Origin: Candidatus Heimdallarchaeota archaeon
GTDB taxonomy: Archaea > Asgardarchaeota > Heimdallarchaeia > Hodarchaeales > Hodarchaeaceae
Assembly: GCA_011364965.1 (NCBI GenBank)
Contig: RDOB01000007.1
Coordinates: 62,001-126,000, forward strand
Reading direction: 5' to 3'
Length of the DNA stretch: 64,000 nucleotides
The notes below the pieces were generated by a model. The model worked only from the letters and a program-made list of their open reading frames with translations. It ran no database searches and was not told where the DNA came from. Position numbers and translations under genes: made by a program. The stretch's first letter is position 1. Each line of letters opens with the position of its first letter. Positions 16,669 to 25,492 of the stretch are shown piece after piece.

Positions 16669-16902
16669 ATGCAAATTACCATTGTTCAAGCCATTGGCGG
16701 CGGAGAAATAACTCTGGATTGTGAAAAAACAAACTCAATTGCTGCGATTAAAGATCAAGTTGCCCGAGAGAAAAAAATTCCTGCTCGCTCCGTCATTTTA
16801 GTATTCCAAGGAAAACAATTAGATGAAAGTGAAACATTGAAATCTGCTGGAATAGAAGATATGGACAAACTTTACATGATCACACGGACAACAGGAGGAT
16901 AG
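16669..16902 (+). CDS. Ubiquitin-like protein ending in Gly-Gly
   Basis: A 77-residue beta-grasp protein aligning with ubiquitin along its whole length: MQITIV against MQIFVK, IKDQVAREKKIP at the helix, LVFQGKQLDES against LIFAGKQLEDG, and a C-terminus RTTGG. It ends exactly with GG, so no peptidase is needed to mature it. K49 matches ubiquitin Lys48 and K28 matches Lys27, whereas the Lys63 position is Asp64 and the Lys11 position is not Lys. R73 matches Arg72, used by E1s. AAGGA lies 8 bases before the start. The E1 gene follows 33 bases downstream, so the two are likely co-transcribed. Confidence 0.95.
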   Translation: MQITIVQAIGGGEITLDCEKTNSIAAIKDQVAREKKIPARSVILVFQGKQLDESETLKSAGIEDMDKLYMITRTTGG

Positions 16903-16935
16903 ATTTTAAAATAGTTTTTTCTCGTCCTACTCCAT

Positions 16936-17931
16936 ATGAGCGGGAGATACCATAGACAACAATTAATTGATAAATGGGATCAAGAAAAGGTTACTGAAAG
17001 TACAGTAGCAATTATTGGGATGGGAGCTTTAGGTACGGTCGCTGCTGCCTCACTAGCCATGGGTGGTGTGGGTCATTTAATTTTGGTTGATTTAGATACA
17101 GTTGAAATAAGTAATTTAAATCGGCAGTTATTCTATCGAAGTACGGATGTAAATAAACCTAAAGTTGAAGTAAGTGCAAAAATTCTAGAGCAGATTAATC
17201 CTGATATTAAAATTACTCCGCTCAACATGCCAATTGAGGAAGTTTCAACAGAAATTTTATCAAAATGCAACGTAATTGCTGCAGGTCTGGACACATTTCA
17301 AACTAGAAGATGGGTTAATTCCTTCGTTGTGTCTCACAACATTCCCTTAGTTTCTGGAGGAATGTATGGCTTCTATGGAAATATTCAGGTTATTATGCCA
17401 AAAGAAACAGCTTGCATAGAATGTCAAACACTCATTCCTGAACATGAATTACAAAAGGCTTGCACACCATTCGGGGAGGTTCGAAAAGCAATTAGAGGGG
17501 AAGAGGAAGTAGATGCATATCAACCTGCTGTATCTAGCGTTTCGTTTGTTATTGGGGGTTTAATGGCTCAAGAAGTATTTAAAATAGTTTTAGGACTAAA
17601 ACCTCTTTCTGAATACTTATTCTGGGATGGAGATGCTGGAGTTTTTACTTCCTTGGCATTACAAAGGCGTGAAAATTGTATTATATGTTCAGATCATTAT
17701 CAACTTCGCGAAACAATAATTCACTCCCCCTCAGACCAAACCCTCCTAGATTTTGCCAATCAATTGCGCTACTCCTTTAATCTTGGTCCAAATATGCGAA
17801 TTCTCTATAAAGCTAAAGAAATCGCTCTTACAAGTGATTACATGAATACAATTTTCCAATCTGGAGCAATTTTTCGTGTAGTTGACCCTTTACTCTCTTT
17901 CCCGGCCAAATTCAAAGTAATTTTGGATTAA
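16936..17931 (+). CDS. Ubiquitin-activating E1-like enzyme
   Basis: Adenylates the Ubl C-terminus and holds it as a thioester. The nucleotide site is GMGALG (residues 28-33), with VDLDTVEISNLNRQ (51-64), the Arg and Asn that contact ATP, and the Lys in NKPK. C160/C163 and a second CIIC near residue 252 form a zinc site as in E1s and MoeB. C176 in KACTPFGE is the likely thioester cysteine, matching the ACT motif of eukaryotic E1s. The last 60 residues (DQTLLDFANQLRYSFNL onward) look like a ubiquitin-fold domain for E2 recruitment. At 331 residues it is a homodimer-type or single-domain E1, close to Uba3/Uba2 but shorter. Confidence 0.92.
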   Translation: MSGRYHRQQLIDKWDQEKVTESTVAIIGMGALGTVAAASLAMGGVGHLILVDLDTVEISNLNRQLFYRSTDVNKPKVEVSAKILEQINPDIKITPLNMPIEEVSTEILSKCNVIAAGLDTFQTRRWVNSFVVSHNIPLVSGGMYGFYGNIQVIMPKETACIECQTLIPEHELQKACTPFGEVRKAIRGEEEVDAYQPAVSSVSFVIGGLMAQEVFKIVLGLKPLSEYLFWDGDAGVFTSLALQRRENCIICSDHYQLRETIIHSPSDQTLLDFANQLRYSFNLGPNMRILYKAKEIALTSDYMNTIFQSGAIFRVVDPLLSFPAKFKVILD

Positions 17932-17955
17932 AATACCCTTACTTTAATCTTTTTA

Positions 17956-18702
17956 TTAGATTAAAGCAGGTAGGAAATAGAATACAATGAAAAAAAATGC
18001 CACAACTGCTCCAATACCATAGGAGTAATATCGATTAAGGAGATGTAAAGATTGTATTCCATTTCCACAATGATAAGCAGAAAGGCCTATAAAGTATAAA
18101 TATATTAAATCAAAAAAAACGTAACTTCGCCAAGTATCTGTACTAATTGTTGATATCCCCGGACCAATAATTCCGATTAATAAACTCACAACCAAGGATC
18201 CCATTATTAGTGGTCCTAAAGAATACCCGACTAGTCTATTGGTAAAACGAAACCCTGCTTTTCCTCCAAGTAATTTTGCTATTAACCAAATTGCAATGCT
18301 GACTGCATACCATCCAAAAAGCGCAAGAGGAAAAAAAGCAATCCAAATTATTAATGGAGCTAATAAAAAATACCAGAAATGAAAATCATGCCATGAAGGG
18401 TTTGCAGCTTTAAGGGCTAATGCTCCTAGCCTCATTGAATAAGTAATTGAGATTAAAATCAGAACAATAAAAATCCCCTTCCTATCAGGATTGACTGCGA
18501 TCTCATTAAAAAGACGTGGACTAAGTCTAGGATCATATAGACTCCGAAAGATGCGTAAAAAGCTTTCCCGAAGCGTAATATTTGTTCTTTCTCTAGCTCG
18601 AACGATTTTAGTCAGGTCGTACCCACAATAAGGACATAGAATATATCCACCAGGACTTCTTTCACTGCAGTTTGGACAGACGATCGATTCGGAACTTGAC
18701 AT
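17956..18702 (-). CDS. Zinc-ribbon Yip1-like membrane protein
   Basis: A 248-residue protein. An N-terminal double-CxxC zinc ribbon (CPNCSERSPGGYILCPYCGYD, broken as CPNC at 9-12 and CPYC at 22-25) is followed by an amphipathic linker ending near residue 75 and then five hydrophobic spans. The order matches Yip1-family proteins that contact Rab GTPases in eukaryotic membranes. Here it lies convergent with the E1 gene and 1.4 kb from a longin-Rab fusion, so a GTPase-membrane link is attractive but unproven. Ribosome binding site: TAAGAGG in the complement just upstream. Confidence 0.72.
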   Translation of the reverse strand: MSSSESIVCPNCSERSPGGYILCPYCGYDLTKIVRARERTNITLRESFLRIFRSLYDPRLSPRLFNEIAVNPDRKGIFIVLILISITYSMRLGALALKAANPSWHDFHFWYFLLAPLIIWIAFFPLALFGWYAVSIAIWLIAKLLGGKAGFRFTNRLVGYSLGPLIMGSLVVSLLIGIIGPGISTISTDTWRSYVFFDLIYLYFIGLSAYHCGNGIQSLHLLNRYYSYGIGAVVAFFFIVFYFLPALI

Positions 18703-18879
18703 TAATCTTACCTCTTAGGGAAGCTTACTACTATTTTTTCGTATTTACTATTCTTAACCATTTCCCAACTGAGTATTTGCCAAACCCTTTCCAGAGAAAC
18801 CTTAAAAGCACTTTTCAATTCTCAATTAATACTTACTTACTTTTGGAAAATTTAACATAATATTTGGAGTGTAAAACAC

Positions 18880-19899
18880 ATGAGTGATTTTCTTTTTGGA
18901 CCTATTGGTGAAAAATTACTGGAATTAATACAAAGCTTTTCTAATCCCGTTTTAGATTTATATTTTGGCATTATTACAACCCTAGGTGATACCCTACCGA
19001 TTCTTATCATAATTATTCTTCTTTATTACACAATTAATAAAGAATTTATAAATAAAGTGATTTATGTACTTATTTTTTCTGCTCATTTGAATACTGTCGC
19101 CAAAATTATCTTTCATAACCCAAGACCGTTTCAATATGATATAAAATACCAAAAAATAACTAACGTGTTCGGTATGGAAACTACGTGGAGTGCTGGGGGA
19201 TATTCTTTTCCCTCAGGACATTCAAACACGCAAGGCGCCTTTTGGGGATATGTTTTTTCCCGCTATAGAACACCAGTATATATAATATTAGGATTCCTCC
19301 TTCTTACCACCATCCCACTTTCTCGAACATATCTTGGAGTTCATTGGCCTAGTGATATACTTATAGGAGTGTTATTTGGATTATTAATAGCTTATTCTTT
19401 CCTATATGCCGAAAAAAGGTATGGTGAGTCTCTCCGCAACCAATCAAATGGAAAAAAGATAATATTAGGTTTTTGCGCAAGTTTTGGATTGTTAATCCTT
19501 GGATTAATTGCATTATTTTTAGGTACAATATTACCATTCAATCAACAGATCTTGATCACTGATCCTTTTGTTTGGGATGAGGCAAATATTGGAACATATC
19601 CTGGAATTCTTGCTGGGTTTATTGCTGGGCAAGTTTTAGAAAAAAAATATGTGGATTTTAAAATCAGAAGAGAAAATAAAAAAATCATTGCTATACGTTC
19701 AATAATTGGTTTAGTCACAGTTATTGTGTTATATTTGGTAGCTGGAAAAATTGAGGATCTTGCTACTGAGTTTTCAGATCAAATTGCTTGGAGTACAACG
19801 ATAGCTAATTATTTCTCATATCTATTGATTGCTTTCTTTTTAGCATTTATAATCCCGTGGATATTTACAAAAATCGAATCTCTTATTTTTTCTGATTAA
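18880..19899 (+). CDS. PAP2-family membrane phosphatase
   Basis: An integral membrane phosphatase of the phosphatidic acid phosphatase type 2 family, probably acting on lipid phosphates or undecaprenyl/dolichyl-type pyrophosphates. The three catalytic motifs are visible: KIIFHNPRP (about residues 71-79), PSGHS (about 111) and SRTYLGVHWPSD (about 148). Eight or more hydrophobic spans are seen over 339 residues, longer than minimal PAP2 enzymes because of three additional C-terminal spans. It is a single gene flanked by a poly-T terminator. Substrate cannot be read from sequence. Confidence 0.87.
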   Translation: MSDFLFGPIGEKLLELIQSFSNPVLDLYFGIITTLGDTLPILIIIILLYYTINKEFINKVIYVLIFSAHLNTVAKIIFHNPRPFQYDIKYQKITNVFGMETTWSAGGYSFPSGHSNTQGAFWGYVFSRYRTPVYIILGFLLLTTIPLSRTYLGVHWPSDILIGVLFGLLIAYSFLYAEKRYGESLRNQSNGKKIILGFCASFGLLILGLIALFLGTILPFNQQILITDPFVWDEANIGTYPGILAGFIAGQVLEKKYVDFKIRRENKKIIAIRSIIGLVTVIVLYLVAGKIEDLATEFSDQIAWSTTIANYFSYLLIAFFLAFIIPWIFTKIESLIFSD

Positions 19900-19940
19900 T
19901 TACCCTTTTCTTTTTCCTTTTTTTAATTTTTATAGTTAAG
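19898..19940 (+). terminator. Poly-T terminator after the PAP2 gene
   Basis: Directly after the stop the plus strand carries several T-runs (TTTTCTTTTTCC, TTTTTTTAATTTTT) with no hairpin, the usual archaeal termination signal. It separates the PAP2 gene from the following GTPase/ESCRT block. Confidence 0.6.
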
Positions 19941-20127
19941 ATTCGGTTTTTTGAATAATTTTAGACCTCTAATTTAATATGTCTCTAATTATCATCACTT
20001 TCGAAAAGAAATACGACTTTTTCTGAAAACTTCACCTGAATTGAATTTTTTAGTAAATGTAAACCCTTAAAGTAGAAAACTGAATATAATCACCTCGAGA
20101 ATAATGTAAAATTAATAACGTTTAAAT

Positions 20128-21378
20128 ATGAATTTAAGCGGAGTTCCTTACCCAATGGACGAAAAAAATTCCTCTAATCAACATGATGAACCCAATAAAG
20201 AACATCCTGTTGAAAAAAGGATTGATGACGACGATCGTTTTGATGAAATGGAGGAATTCGCCCTAAAGGTTCGAGTTGAGCTTGAGGATGCGTTAACAGG
20301 ACGGGATGACTATTTACATCTCCTAGAGGATGTTTATGACCTTTCTGACAAAATGCCTAAAAAATATCGGGATGAATTTCATCGTTTTCGTTTGTTGAGT
20401 GCGGAGAACACTGAAGAAATTCATATGATCTCCTGCTTTTTAAGCAGTGGAAAACCATTATTTGATTACTCTGTGTCAGAAAAAGTGGATCCTGAGAAAT
20501 CTCATGGACTAATATTGAATGCGATTAAAAACTATGTTCGTTATAAGCTAGGTGAATTGTTAGAAATTCTCACATTAGAAACATATTCAATTCACCTGTT
20601 TCTTGCAGAAAAAACATATATAATAAGCATTATTACCTCCAAAAATCTCCCTCGAGATAAAATTGCCCCGCTTGCAATCCAAATGGCTCGAACATTGAAG
20701 TATTATCCTAATGAAACACCTTATACCAATAAAGAATTAAAAGGCGATTTGGATCGTGCAATTAGCGCAACAATTAGTACACTTGTCAAAGAACAACACA
20801 CGCTAAAGATTATCTTAATTGGTGATGGAGCGGTTGGAAAAACTTCAATCAGACGTAGATATCTTGGCGAGGGGTTTAAAGATGATTACCAGATGACCAT
20901 TGGAGCAGATTTAGCAGCAAAAGCTGCACCAACCATTTATGCCGGCGGAAAACAAATCAAATATTTAATTTGGGATCTTGCGGGGCAACCTCGATTCAAT
21001 CACGTCAGAAAAGCTTACTACATGTCTGCAGTTGGCGCCTTGGTTGTTTTTGATATAACTCGACCCGAAAGTTTTCAGAACATAGTAACCTGGATGAACG
21101 AACTATGGAGACATAACGGACGAGGTCCAGTACCATTAGTTGTTTTGGGTAATAAAACGGATTTATGCGAACAAGGTCTCACCTGTGTGCCAGAGGAAAA
21201 AGCTTTTACGTTTATTAGGCGTTTATCAGATCTCTCACATAAATATAAGGGTTTCAAGATTCATTTTCTACCCACAAGCGCAAAGACTGGATTGAATATA
21301 GATAAAGCCTTTGAACTGCTTGGAGAAGCTATTATGGACTTCTTAGGGTCAAGTAAAAACTCAAGAAAACAAATCTAA
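20128..21378 (+). CDS. Longin-like domain fused to a Rab/Ras-like GTPase
   Basis: A 416-residue protein. The first 90 residues are acidic and helical. Residues about 93-185 read as a longin/roadblock-like fold (MISCFLSSGKPLFDYSV, then a helix, then IHLFLAEKTYIISIITS and an amphipathic helix). The C-terminal 190 residues are a small GTPase: G1 GDGAVGKT (232-239), G3 WDLAGQPRF (282-290), G4 GNKTDL (about 341) and G5 TSAK (about 382). The catalytic Gln is kept. No CaaX box. In eukaryotes longin domains pair with Rabs in trans; here they are one chain. It leads the ESCRT block by 89 bases. Met10 (20155) is an alternative start. Confidence 0.75.
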   Translation: MNLSGVPYPMDEKNSSNQHDEPNKEHPVEKRIDDDDRFDEMEEFALKVRVELEDALTGRDDYLHLLEDVYDLSDKMPKKYRDEFHRFRLLSAENTEEIHMISCFLSSGKPLFDYSVSEKVDPEKSHGLILNAIKNYVRYKLGELLEILTLETYSIHLFLAEKTYIISIITSKNLPRDKIAPLAIQMARTLKYYPNETPYTNKELKGDLDRAISATISTLVKEQHTLKIILIGDGAVGKTSIRRRYLGEGFKDDYQMTIGADLAAKAAPTIYAGGKQIKYLIWDLAGQPRFNHVRKAYYMSAVGALVVFDITRPESFQNIVTWMNELWRHNGRGPVPLVVLGNKTDLCEQGLTCVPEEKAFTFIRRLSDLSHKYKGFKIHFLPTSAKTGLNIDKAFELLGEAIMDFLGSSKNSRKQI

Positions 21379-21467
21379 TAATCAGATTGATACAGTCCTT
21401 CCTTATTCTGAGGCTTTATTAAGTGAAATTGGGAAGTTTTCCTCAGATAGAATAATCACGTTAATAT

Positions 21468-22256
21468 ATGTATTCACAAAAAATACTATGTGAATCCGAA
21501 CATTGGTGCAAAAAAATGGATCGAGATTTTATTTTAGCCCGAGAAGCACAACTAGTCTACTCTAATTCTGCTGCTTCTGGCTTTAACCCTGTAGGAGACT
21601 CATTAGAAAAATGGCAAGGAACATTAACTTATACAACGAATCGTGGGCGTAATATGTTCACATTTGAGATATTCTTACCTGAATATTTTCCTAATGTTCC
21701 TCCTGTTGCTACTGCTATTGGATTTATGGATCATCCCAACATAGATAATGATGGATTTGTGCAATTACGGATTCTAGATAATTGGAGAGCGGAGTTTCAT
21801 CTTTATCAGGTAATTATTGCCTTAAAAAACCTCATGTCTAGAGTTCCTCCAACTCCGAGAGGTCAAACTGCCAAAACAGCAAGAGATGTTGTCTCAAGAA
21901 TTACCCAAGCTCCTCCACAGCAGGAACCAGTACAAGCACGAAGTGAAGCAGAAAGTACGGCTCTTCGAATGGAACTTACTGCTATAAATCAGCAACTTAG
22001 AGAAAAAGAAGAAGAGATTGCCAGATTACGTGCGCGACAAGTAATTCATTCCGAACCTTCTTCTACTAGTCGTCCCCACCTTTCTGCTGTCGAAGAGCTT
22101 GAATCTGAAAAAATTGCAACCTCAGATCTACTAGCTGCACTAGAAGATCGTTATGCTAGCGGAGAAATTTCAATTTTTGAATATTCTAGATTGTATAAAA
22201 AATATTCCAAAGAATTATACGTATTGAAAAAAGAACTTGAGTATCTTGGAAGGTAA
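21468..22256 (+). CDS. ESCRT-I TSG101/Vps23-like: inactive E2 (UEV) plus coiled coil plus steadiness box
   Basis: A 262-residue ESCRT-I core subunit. Residues about 15-127 form an E2 fold with YFPNVPPVAT and HPN (89-91), but the catalytic position is Gln99 (GFVQL where active E2s have GxxCL), so it is a ubiquitin-binding UEV and not an enzyme. A Pro/Gln-rich linker (about 127-160) leads to a coiled coil (160-195, ALRMELTAINQQLREKEEE). The last 50 residues (LLAALEDRYASGEISIFEY onward) match the steadiness box of TSG101/Vps23. The Vps28-like gene begins 6 bases after the stop. It probably recognises Ubl-tagged cargo and binds Vps28. Confidence 0.87.
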   Translation: MYSQKILCESEHWCKKMDRDFILAREAQLVYSNSAASGFNPVGDSLEKWQGTLTYTTNRGRNMFTFEIFLPEYFPNVPPVATAIGFMDHPNIDNDGFVQLRILDNWRAEFHLYQVIIALKNLMSRVPPTPRGQTAKTARDVVSRITQAPPQQEPVQARSEAESTALRMELTAINQQLREKEEEIARLRARQVIHSEPSSTSRPHLSAVEELESEKIATSDLLAALEDRYASGEISIFEYSRLYKKYSKELYVLKKELEYLGR

Positions 22257-22262
22257 TATTCA

Positions 22263-22883
22263 ATGAGTTTCCCAGAAAATCTGTCAAAACAATGGACCCT
22301 CGAAGGACAGCTCTATGCCTGCATAGGTACATTAGATTTACTTTCACGTACTTTTGAAAAAGGAGAACTCGACCCGAATATTTTTCATAAACAGCATAAA
22401 AACTTACTTACGAGTATTGTTGCCACTCGTTCAGCTTTATCTGAATATCATTTTGATCTTGACGATTTTATAGAAAAAGAGAATCTACAGCAGCTTTATC
22501 CCCTTGGATTAGAAAAATTACGGAAAACTGAAGGAACCGATGATAATAGTAGAAATCAAATTGATTATTCGCAAATCAAACGCTTACCTGCATTTGCAGC
22601 AGAATTTGTAGCAAATGCGATAGAATTGCTTGATTTACTGAAACTTGAAGCAATTGCCACAGTAGATCGCATTCTTCCATATCTTGATGAATTATTTGCC
22701 ATTTTATCTCAAATATCAGTATATGGAAACTCACATTGGGTAAGTCAAGATATTAATCAATGGATTGAGTGGATGGATAGAAAAAAACCTGGTATTTTAC
22801 TTAAGGAAGATGATCTGAAAAAACTTGAACTTCAAGTTGCAAGATGGCTCTCTGATTTCAGACGTGAATTAAATAATCTTTAA
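22263..22883 (+). CDS. ESCRT-I Vps28-like protein
   Basis: A 206-residue all-helical protein. Residues 10-55 (LYACIGTLDLLSRTFEKGEL, then FHKQHKNLL) resemble the Vps28 N-terminal core that packs against the steadiness box. Residues 115-206 (FVANAIELLDLLKLEAIATV, then PYLDELFAILSQ, WIEWMDRKK and WLSDFRREL) match the four-helix C-terminal domain that links ESCRT-I to ESCRT-II. It starts 6 bases after the TSG101-like gene in a clear operon. Vps37 and MVB12 partners are not visible, so a simplified ESCRT-I is likely. It is convergent with the PH-like zinc-finger gene. Confidence 0.83.
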   Translation: MSFPENLSKQWTLEGQLYACIGTLDLLSRTFEKGELDPNIFHKQHKNLLTSIVATRSALSEYHFDLDDFIEKENLQQLYPLGLEKLRKTEGTDDNSRNQIDYSQIKRLPAFAAEFVANAIELLDLLKLEAIATVDRILPYLDELFAILSQISVYGNSHWVSQDINQWIEWMDRKKPGILLKEDDLKKLELQVARWLSDFRRELNNL

Positions 22884-22899
22884 CTCTCCTCTTTTTCCC

Positions 22900-24354
22900 C
22901 TAATTAAGTAAGTTTGTTTTTCCAGTTCTAATAAGAAGTTCAGTAATTGCCTCATTAATTTTAGCTAATTCTAATTCAAATTCTTTGATGAGCTCAAAAT
23001 AATCTCGACTAGCAACTTTCTTCCGTCCTTCTTTTAGCTCTTGAAGTGCTCTTTCGTTCGCCAGTTTTCGAATTCTTAGGTCTCGGAGTCTATCATCAAG
23101 AACCCCAGTTACAAAATCTGGTTCTTCTTTCATCTGTGAGCTGGAATCCTTCTTACTCTTCCCATCATTCATTTCTGATTGGAAATTAATAGCGGAGAGA
23201 ATTTTTTCTTGAAAAATTTCGGAAGACCAATCTCGGAATGGTTCATGTACATAAATATCACTCGGACGACCATAATAGGCTAATTGAAGAGCATCAAAAA
23301 TCCGCATGAGGGTTTTATGGTCAGATCTAAGTTCATAATCATGTTTAATCGTAGTGATTTGTAAAGTATCCCTTTTAATGAATCCTGAGGTAGCTTTCTT
23401 TTGAACATCGATCAGATCTTCAGGGGGAAATTCATCGTATATCACGGCTTTTTGTCCAACAATATTCGTTCTTTTCTTTTGAAACATAACAATACGATCT
23501 GTTGTAATTGATAGATCAATGGGTGTTTTTCTAATGCGACCATTATGCAATTCAATCCCTGAAAAGAATCCTATACCCAATTCACCTGGAATGAAGAAAA
23601 AAATGTCGAAGTAACGGCCTAATTCTTTAGCCATCTGGTCAAATTCATCACATTTTGTTTCAAGAAGGTTAATCATTTCATGAATAGGTTCCAGTTTATT
23701 CAAAACGGTCTGATCAAAGCTAGTGACCTGTTTTTGGAATAATGAAATTTGAAGTGACAGATTTCGATGATCAGTGAAGGCCTCCTCCAGTCCCATAACA
23801 CTTCGGTATAATCGTTTAAGCTTAGCTGCGAATTCTAGGAACTCAGTTAGAACAAAGCTTTCAATTTTTTTGGTCTCAAGAAATATCTGATCAATTTCAT
23901 TTCTTGGATTTAGGAATTGTTTCTTGTATTCCTTTAATCGTGTATCAAGATGCCCTGTCCGTTTAAGTGCAAGAACTGGCCGATATCCAACCTGTTTCAA
24001 TGATTTTTTTAATTCAAAAATAACTTCCACAGCTTCAGCTTTCGGTCCATTTTCTATTGGAGAAGGTTCTATTTCACTAGAACCACATGGACATTTAAGT
24101 CCCCTGCCATTAATTTCTAAATGGGACGCACATTTCTGACAGAAGGAAGCTCCGCATCGTACGCACTTCTGGGAATCAGATTGACGAATCATAGAACCGC
24201 AAAAAGAGCAGTAAAGAGATATAATTTCAGTGACCAATCTCATCATCACGTGAGTCCCAGTATGAATAATCCTAACTTTGTTATTTTTAAGCATACAAAT
24301 TCTTGTCATGATATGACGAGATACAAATTGGATGAGTAATGTCAGAATTAACAA
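22900..24354 (-). CDS. Zinc-finger, coiled-coil and PH/GLUE-like protein (candidate Vps36 counterpart)
   Basis: A 484-residue protein; Met38 (24243) is a better start because the preceding residues have no domain and no ribosome binding site. A Cys-rich finger opens it (CSFCGS, CVRCGASFCQKC, CPCGS; about residues 48-95). A long coiled coil spans 110-265. Residues about 270-375 read as a PH/GRAM-like beta domain (GIELHNGRIRKTPIDLSIT, DRIVMFQKKR, YELRSDHKTLMRIFDAL), the fold of the GLUE domain of Vps36. A C-terminal helical hairpin ends the protein. It lies inside the ESCRT block on the opposite strand. No EAP30 winged helices are seen, so orthology to Vps36 is a hypothesis. Confidence 0.58.
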   Translation of the reverse strand: MLILTLLIQFVSRHIMTRICMLKNNKVRIIHTGTHVMMRLVTEIISLYCSFCGSMIRQSDSQKCVRCGASFCQKCASHLEINGRGLKCPCGSSEIEPSPIENGPKAEAVEVIFELKKSLKQVGYRPVLALKRTGHLDTRLKEYKKQFLNPRNEIDQIFLETKKIESFVLTEFLEFAAKLKRLYRSVMGLEEAFTDHRNLSLQISLFQKQVTSFDQTVLNKLEPIHEMINLLETKCDEFDQMAKELGRYFDIFFFIPGELGIGFFSGIELHNGRIRKTPIDLSITTDRIVMFQKKRTNIVGQKAVIYDEFPPEDLIDVQKKATSGFIKRDTLQITTIKHDYELRSDHKTLMRIFDALQLAYYGRPSDIYVHEPFRDWSSEIFQEKILSAINFQSEMNDGKSKKDSSSQMKEEPDFVTGVLDDRLRDLRIRKLANERALQELKEGRKKVASRDYFELIKEFELELAKINEAITELLIRTGKTNLLN

Positions 24355-24520
24355 AAGCTCTATAAAATTAAATGAATTACAGGAAAGCTCCCTTAAGATG
24401 GTTATTTGACTCCAAATTAGAATGAGAACTGATATTAGGTATCGAATTCTAAAGGATTATAAATTCAATCGAATATACTTCGTTTGAGATTTATCTCTAT
24501 TCAATAGGATAGCTTGTAAT

Positions 24521-25237
24521 ATGGGATTACGGAATATTGAAGACAAACTCAGTCGAGAGGCCGAGATGAAACGAAAAGGAGCAGAATTGGCAATTAAATC
24601 CCTAGAAGAGATGAGTAAAAAGGTTCAAAACCTCCATAGAGATTTAGAAAAATTAGAAAATAAATTTGAGGCTGATTTTAAAAAGAATCCAGAACTAGCT
24701 CAACATCTTATGTCTATTAGGGAAGAGCTGGGATTACCTCTATCCATCGGACTCTATGAAGTTGGGCCCAAACCTAGTTTTAAAGATCGGCTGACAGGGA
24801 AGGATGAGTTCCATAATTATCTAGCTCTTCGTATTCTGGAAATAGGTAATAAGCTTAGAACGAAAACTGGAGGAATTGTTAGCGCTTCAGAGTTAATTTT
24901 GCGAATAAATGAAGAAAATAAGGGAATAACAATAGGAATTTCGGATCTCATGAAATCCCTAGACCTTTTGAAGCAAAATGGAATGATCCATTCTATTCGT
25001 GAATATTCAGGATTAAGAGTAATTGAATTTATAGATCCGAATCTTTCAGATGATCACCATAAATTATTAGAAATCGGTGCTCGCTTCCGTGGAGAAATAA
25101 GTTTAACTGATTTGATAAGAGAATCAGGGTGGTCTCTAGAGCGAATAAACCAATCCATCAATAGTTTAATAAACCAGAAAATCGCTGTGAAGTCGGAAAC
25201 CCTTGATGGAATTATTATTTCATTCCCTGGCCTTTAA
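24521..25237 (+). CDS. ESCRT-II EAP30-domain protein (Vps22/SNF8-like)
   Basis: A 238-residue protein with the EAP30 layout: an N-terminal basic helical coil (MGLRNIEDKLSREAEMKRKG onward), a middle segment with FKKNPELAQHLMSIREELGL, which corresponds to the PEFRxxF and IGVDP region of Vps22, then two winged helices (about 100-168, FHNYLALRILEIGNKL with GGIVSASELI, and about 178-238). Vps22 with Vps36 and Vps25 forms ESCRT-II in eukaryotes. It follows the divergent PH-like gene by 166 bases and precedes the ESCRT-III pair. Vps36 itself could be missing or replaced by that neighbour. Confidence 0.83.
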   Translation: MGLRNIEDKLSREAEMKRKGAELAIKSLEEMSKKVQNLHRDLEKLENKFEADFKKNPELAQHLMSIREELGLPLSIGLYEVGPKPSFKDRLTGKDEFHNYLALRILEIGNKLRTKTGGIVSASELILRINEENKGITIGISDLMKSLDLLKQNGMIHSIREYSGLRVIEFIDPNLSDDHHKLLEIGARFRGEISLTDLIRESGWSLERINQSINSLINQKIAVKSETLDGIIISFPGL

Positions 25238-25492
25238 GTTATCTGTTTTTCACATTCAATACCTGTTCCAATTTTTTCTTCCTGATTCTTTTCATTCAAT
25301 TCTGGAAACAACGGAGTTATGTTAAGTAAGGCGTTCAAATATGCTACTTATGGGAAGTTTTAATAAGAGCAAAGCTGAGTATAACTTGAAGAGCTACTTA
25401 AAACTTAAAATCAATATGATTACCAATAAATAAAATCAAAAGTTTTGTTACCAAAAGTAATAAAAAACCAAGAATAGTGAGATGAATAAATC

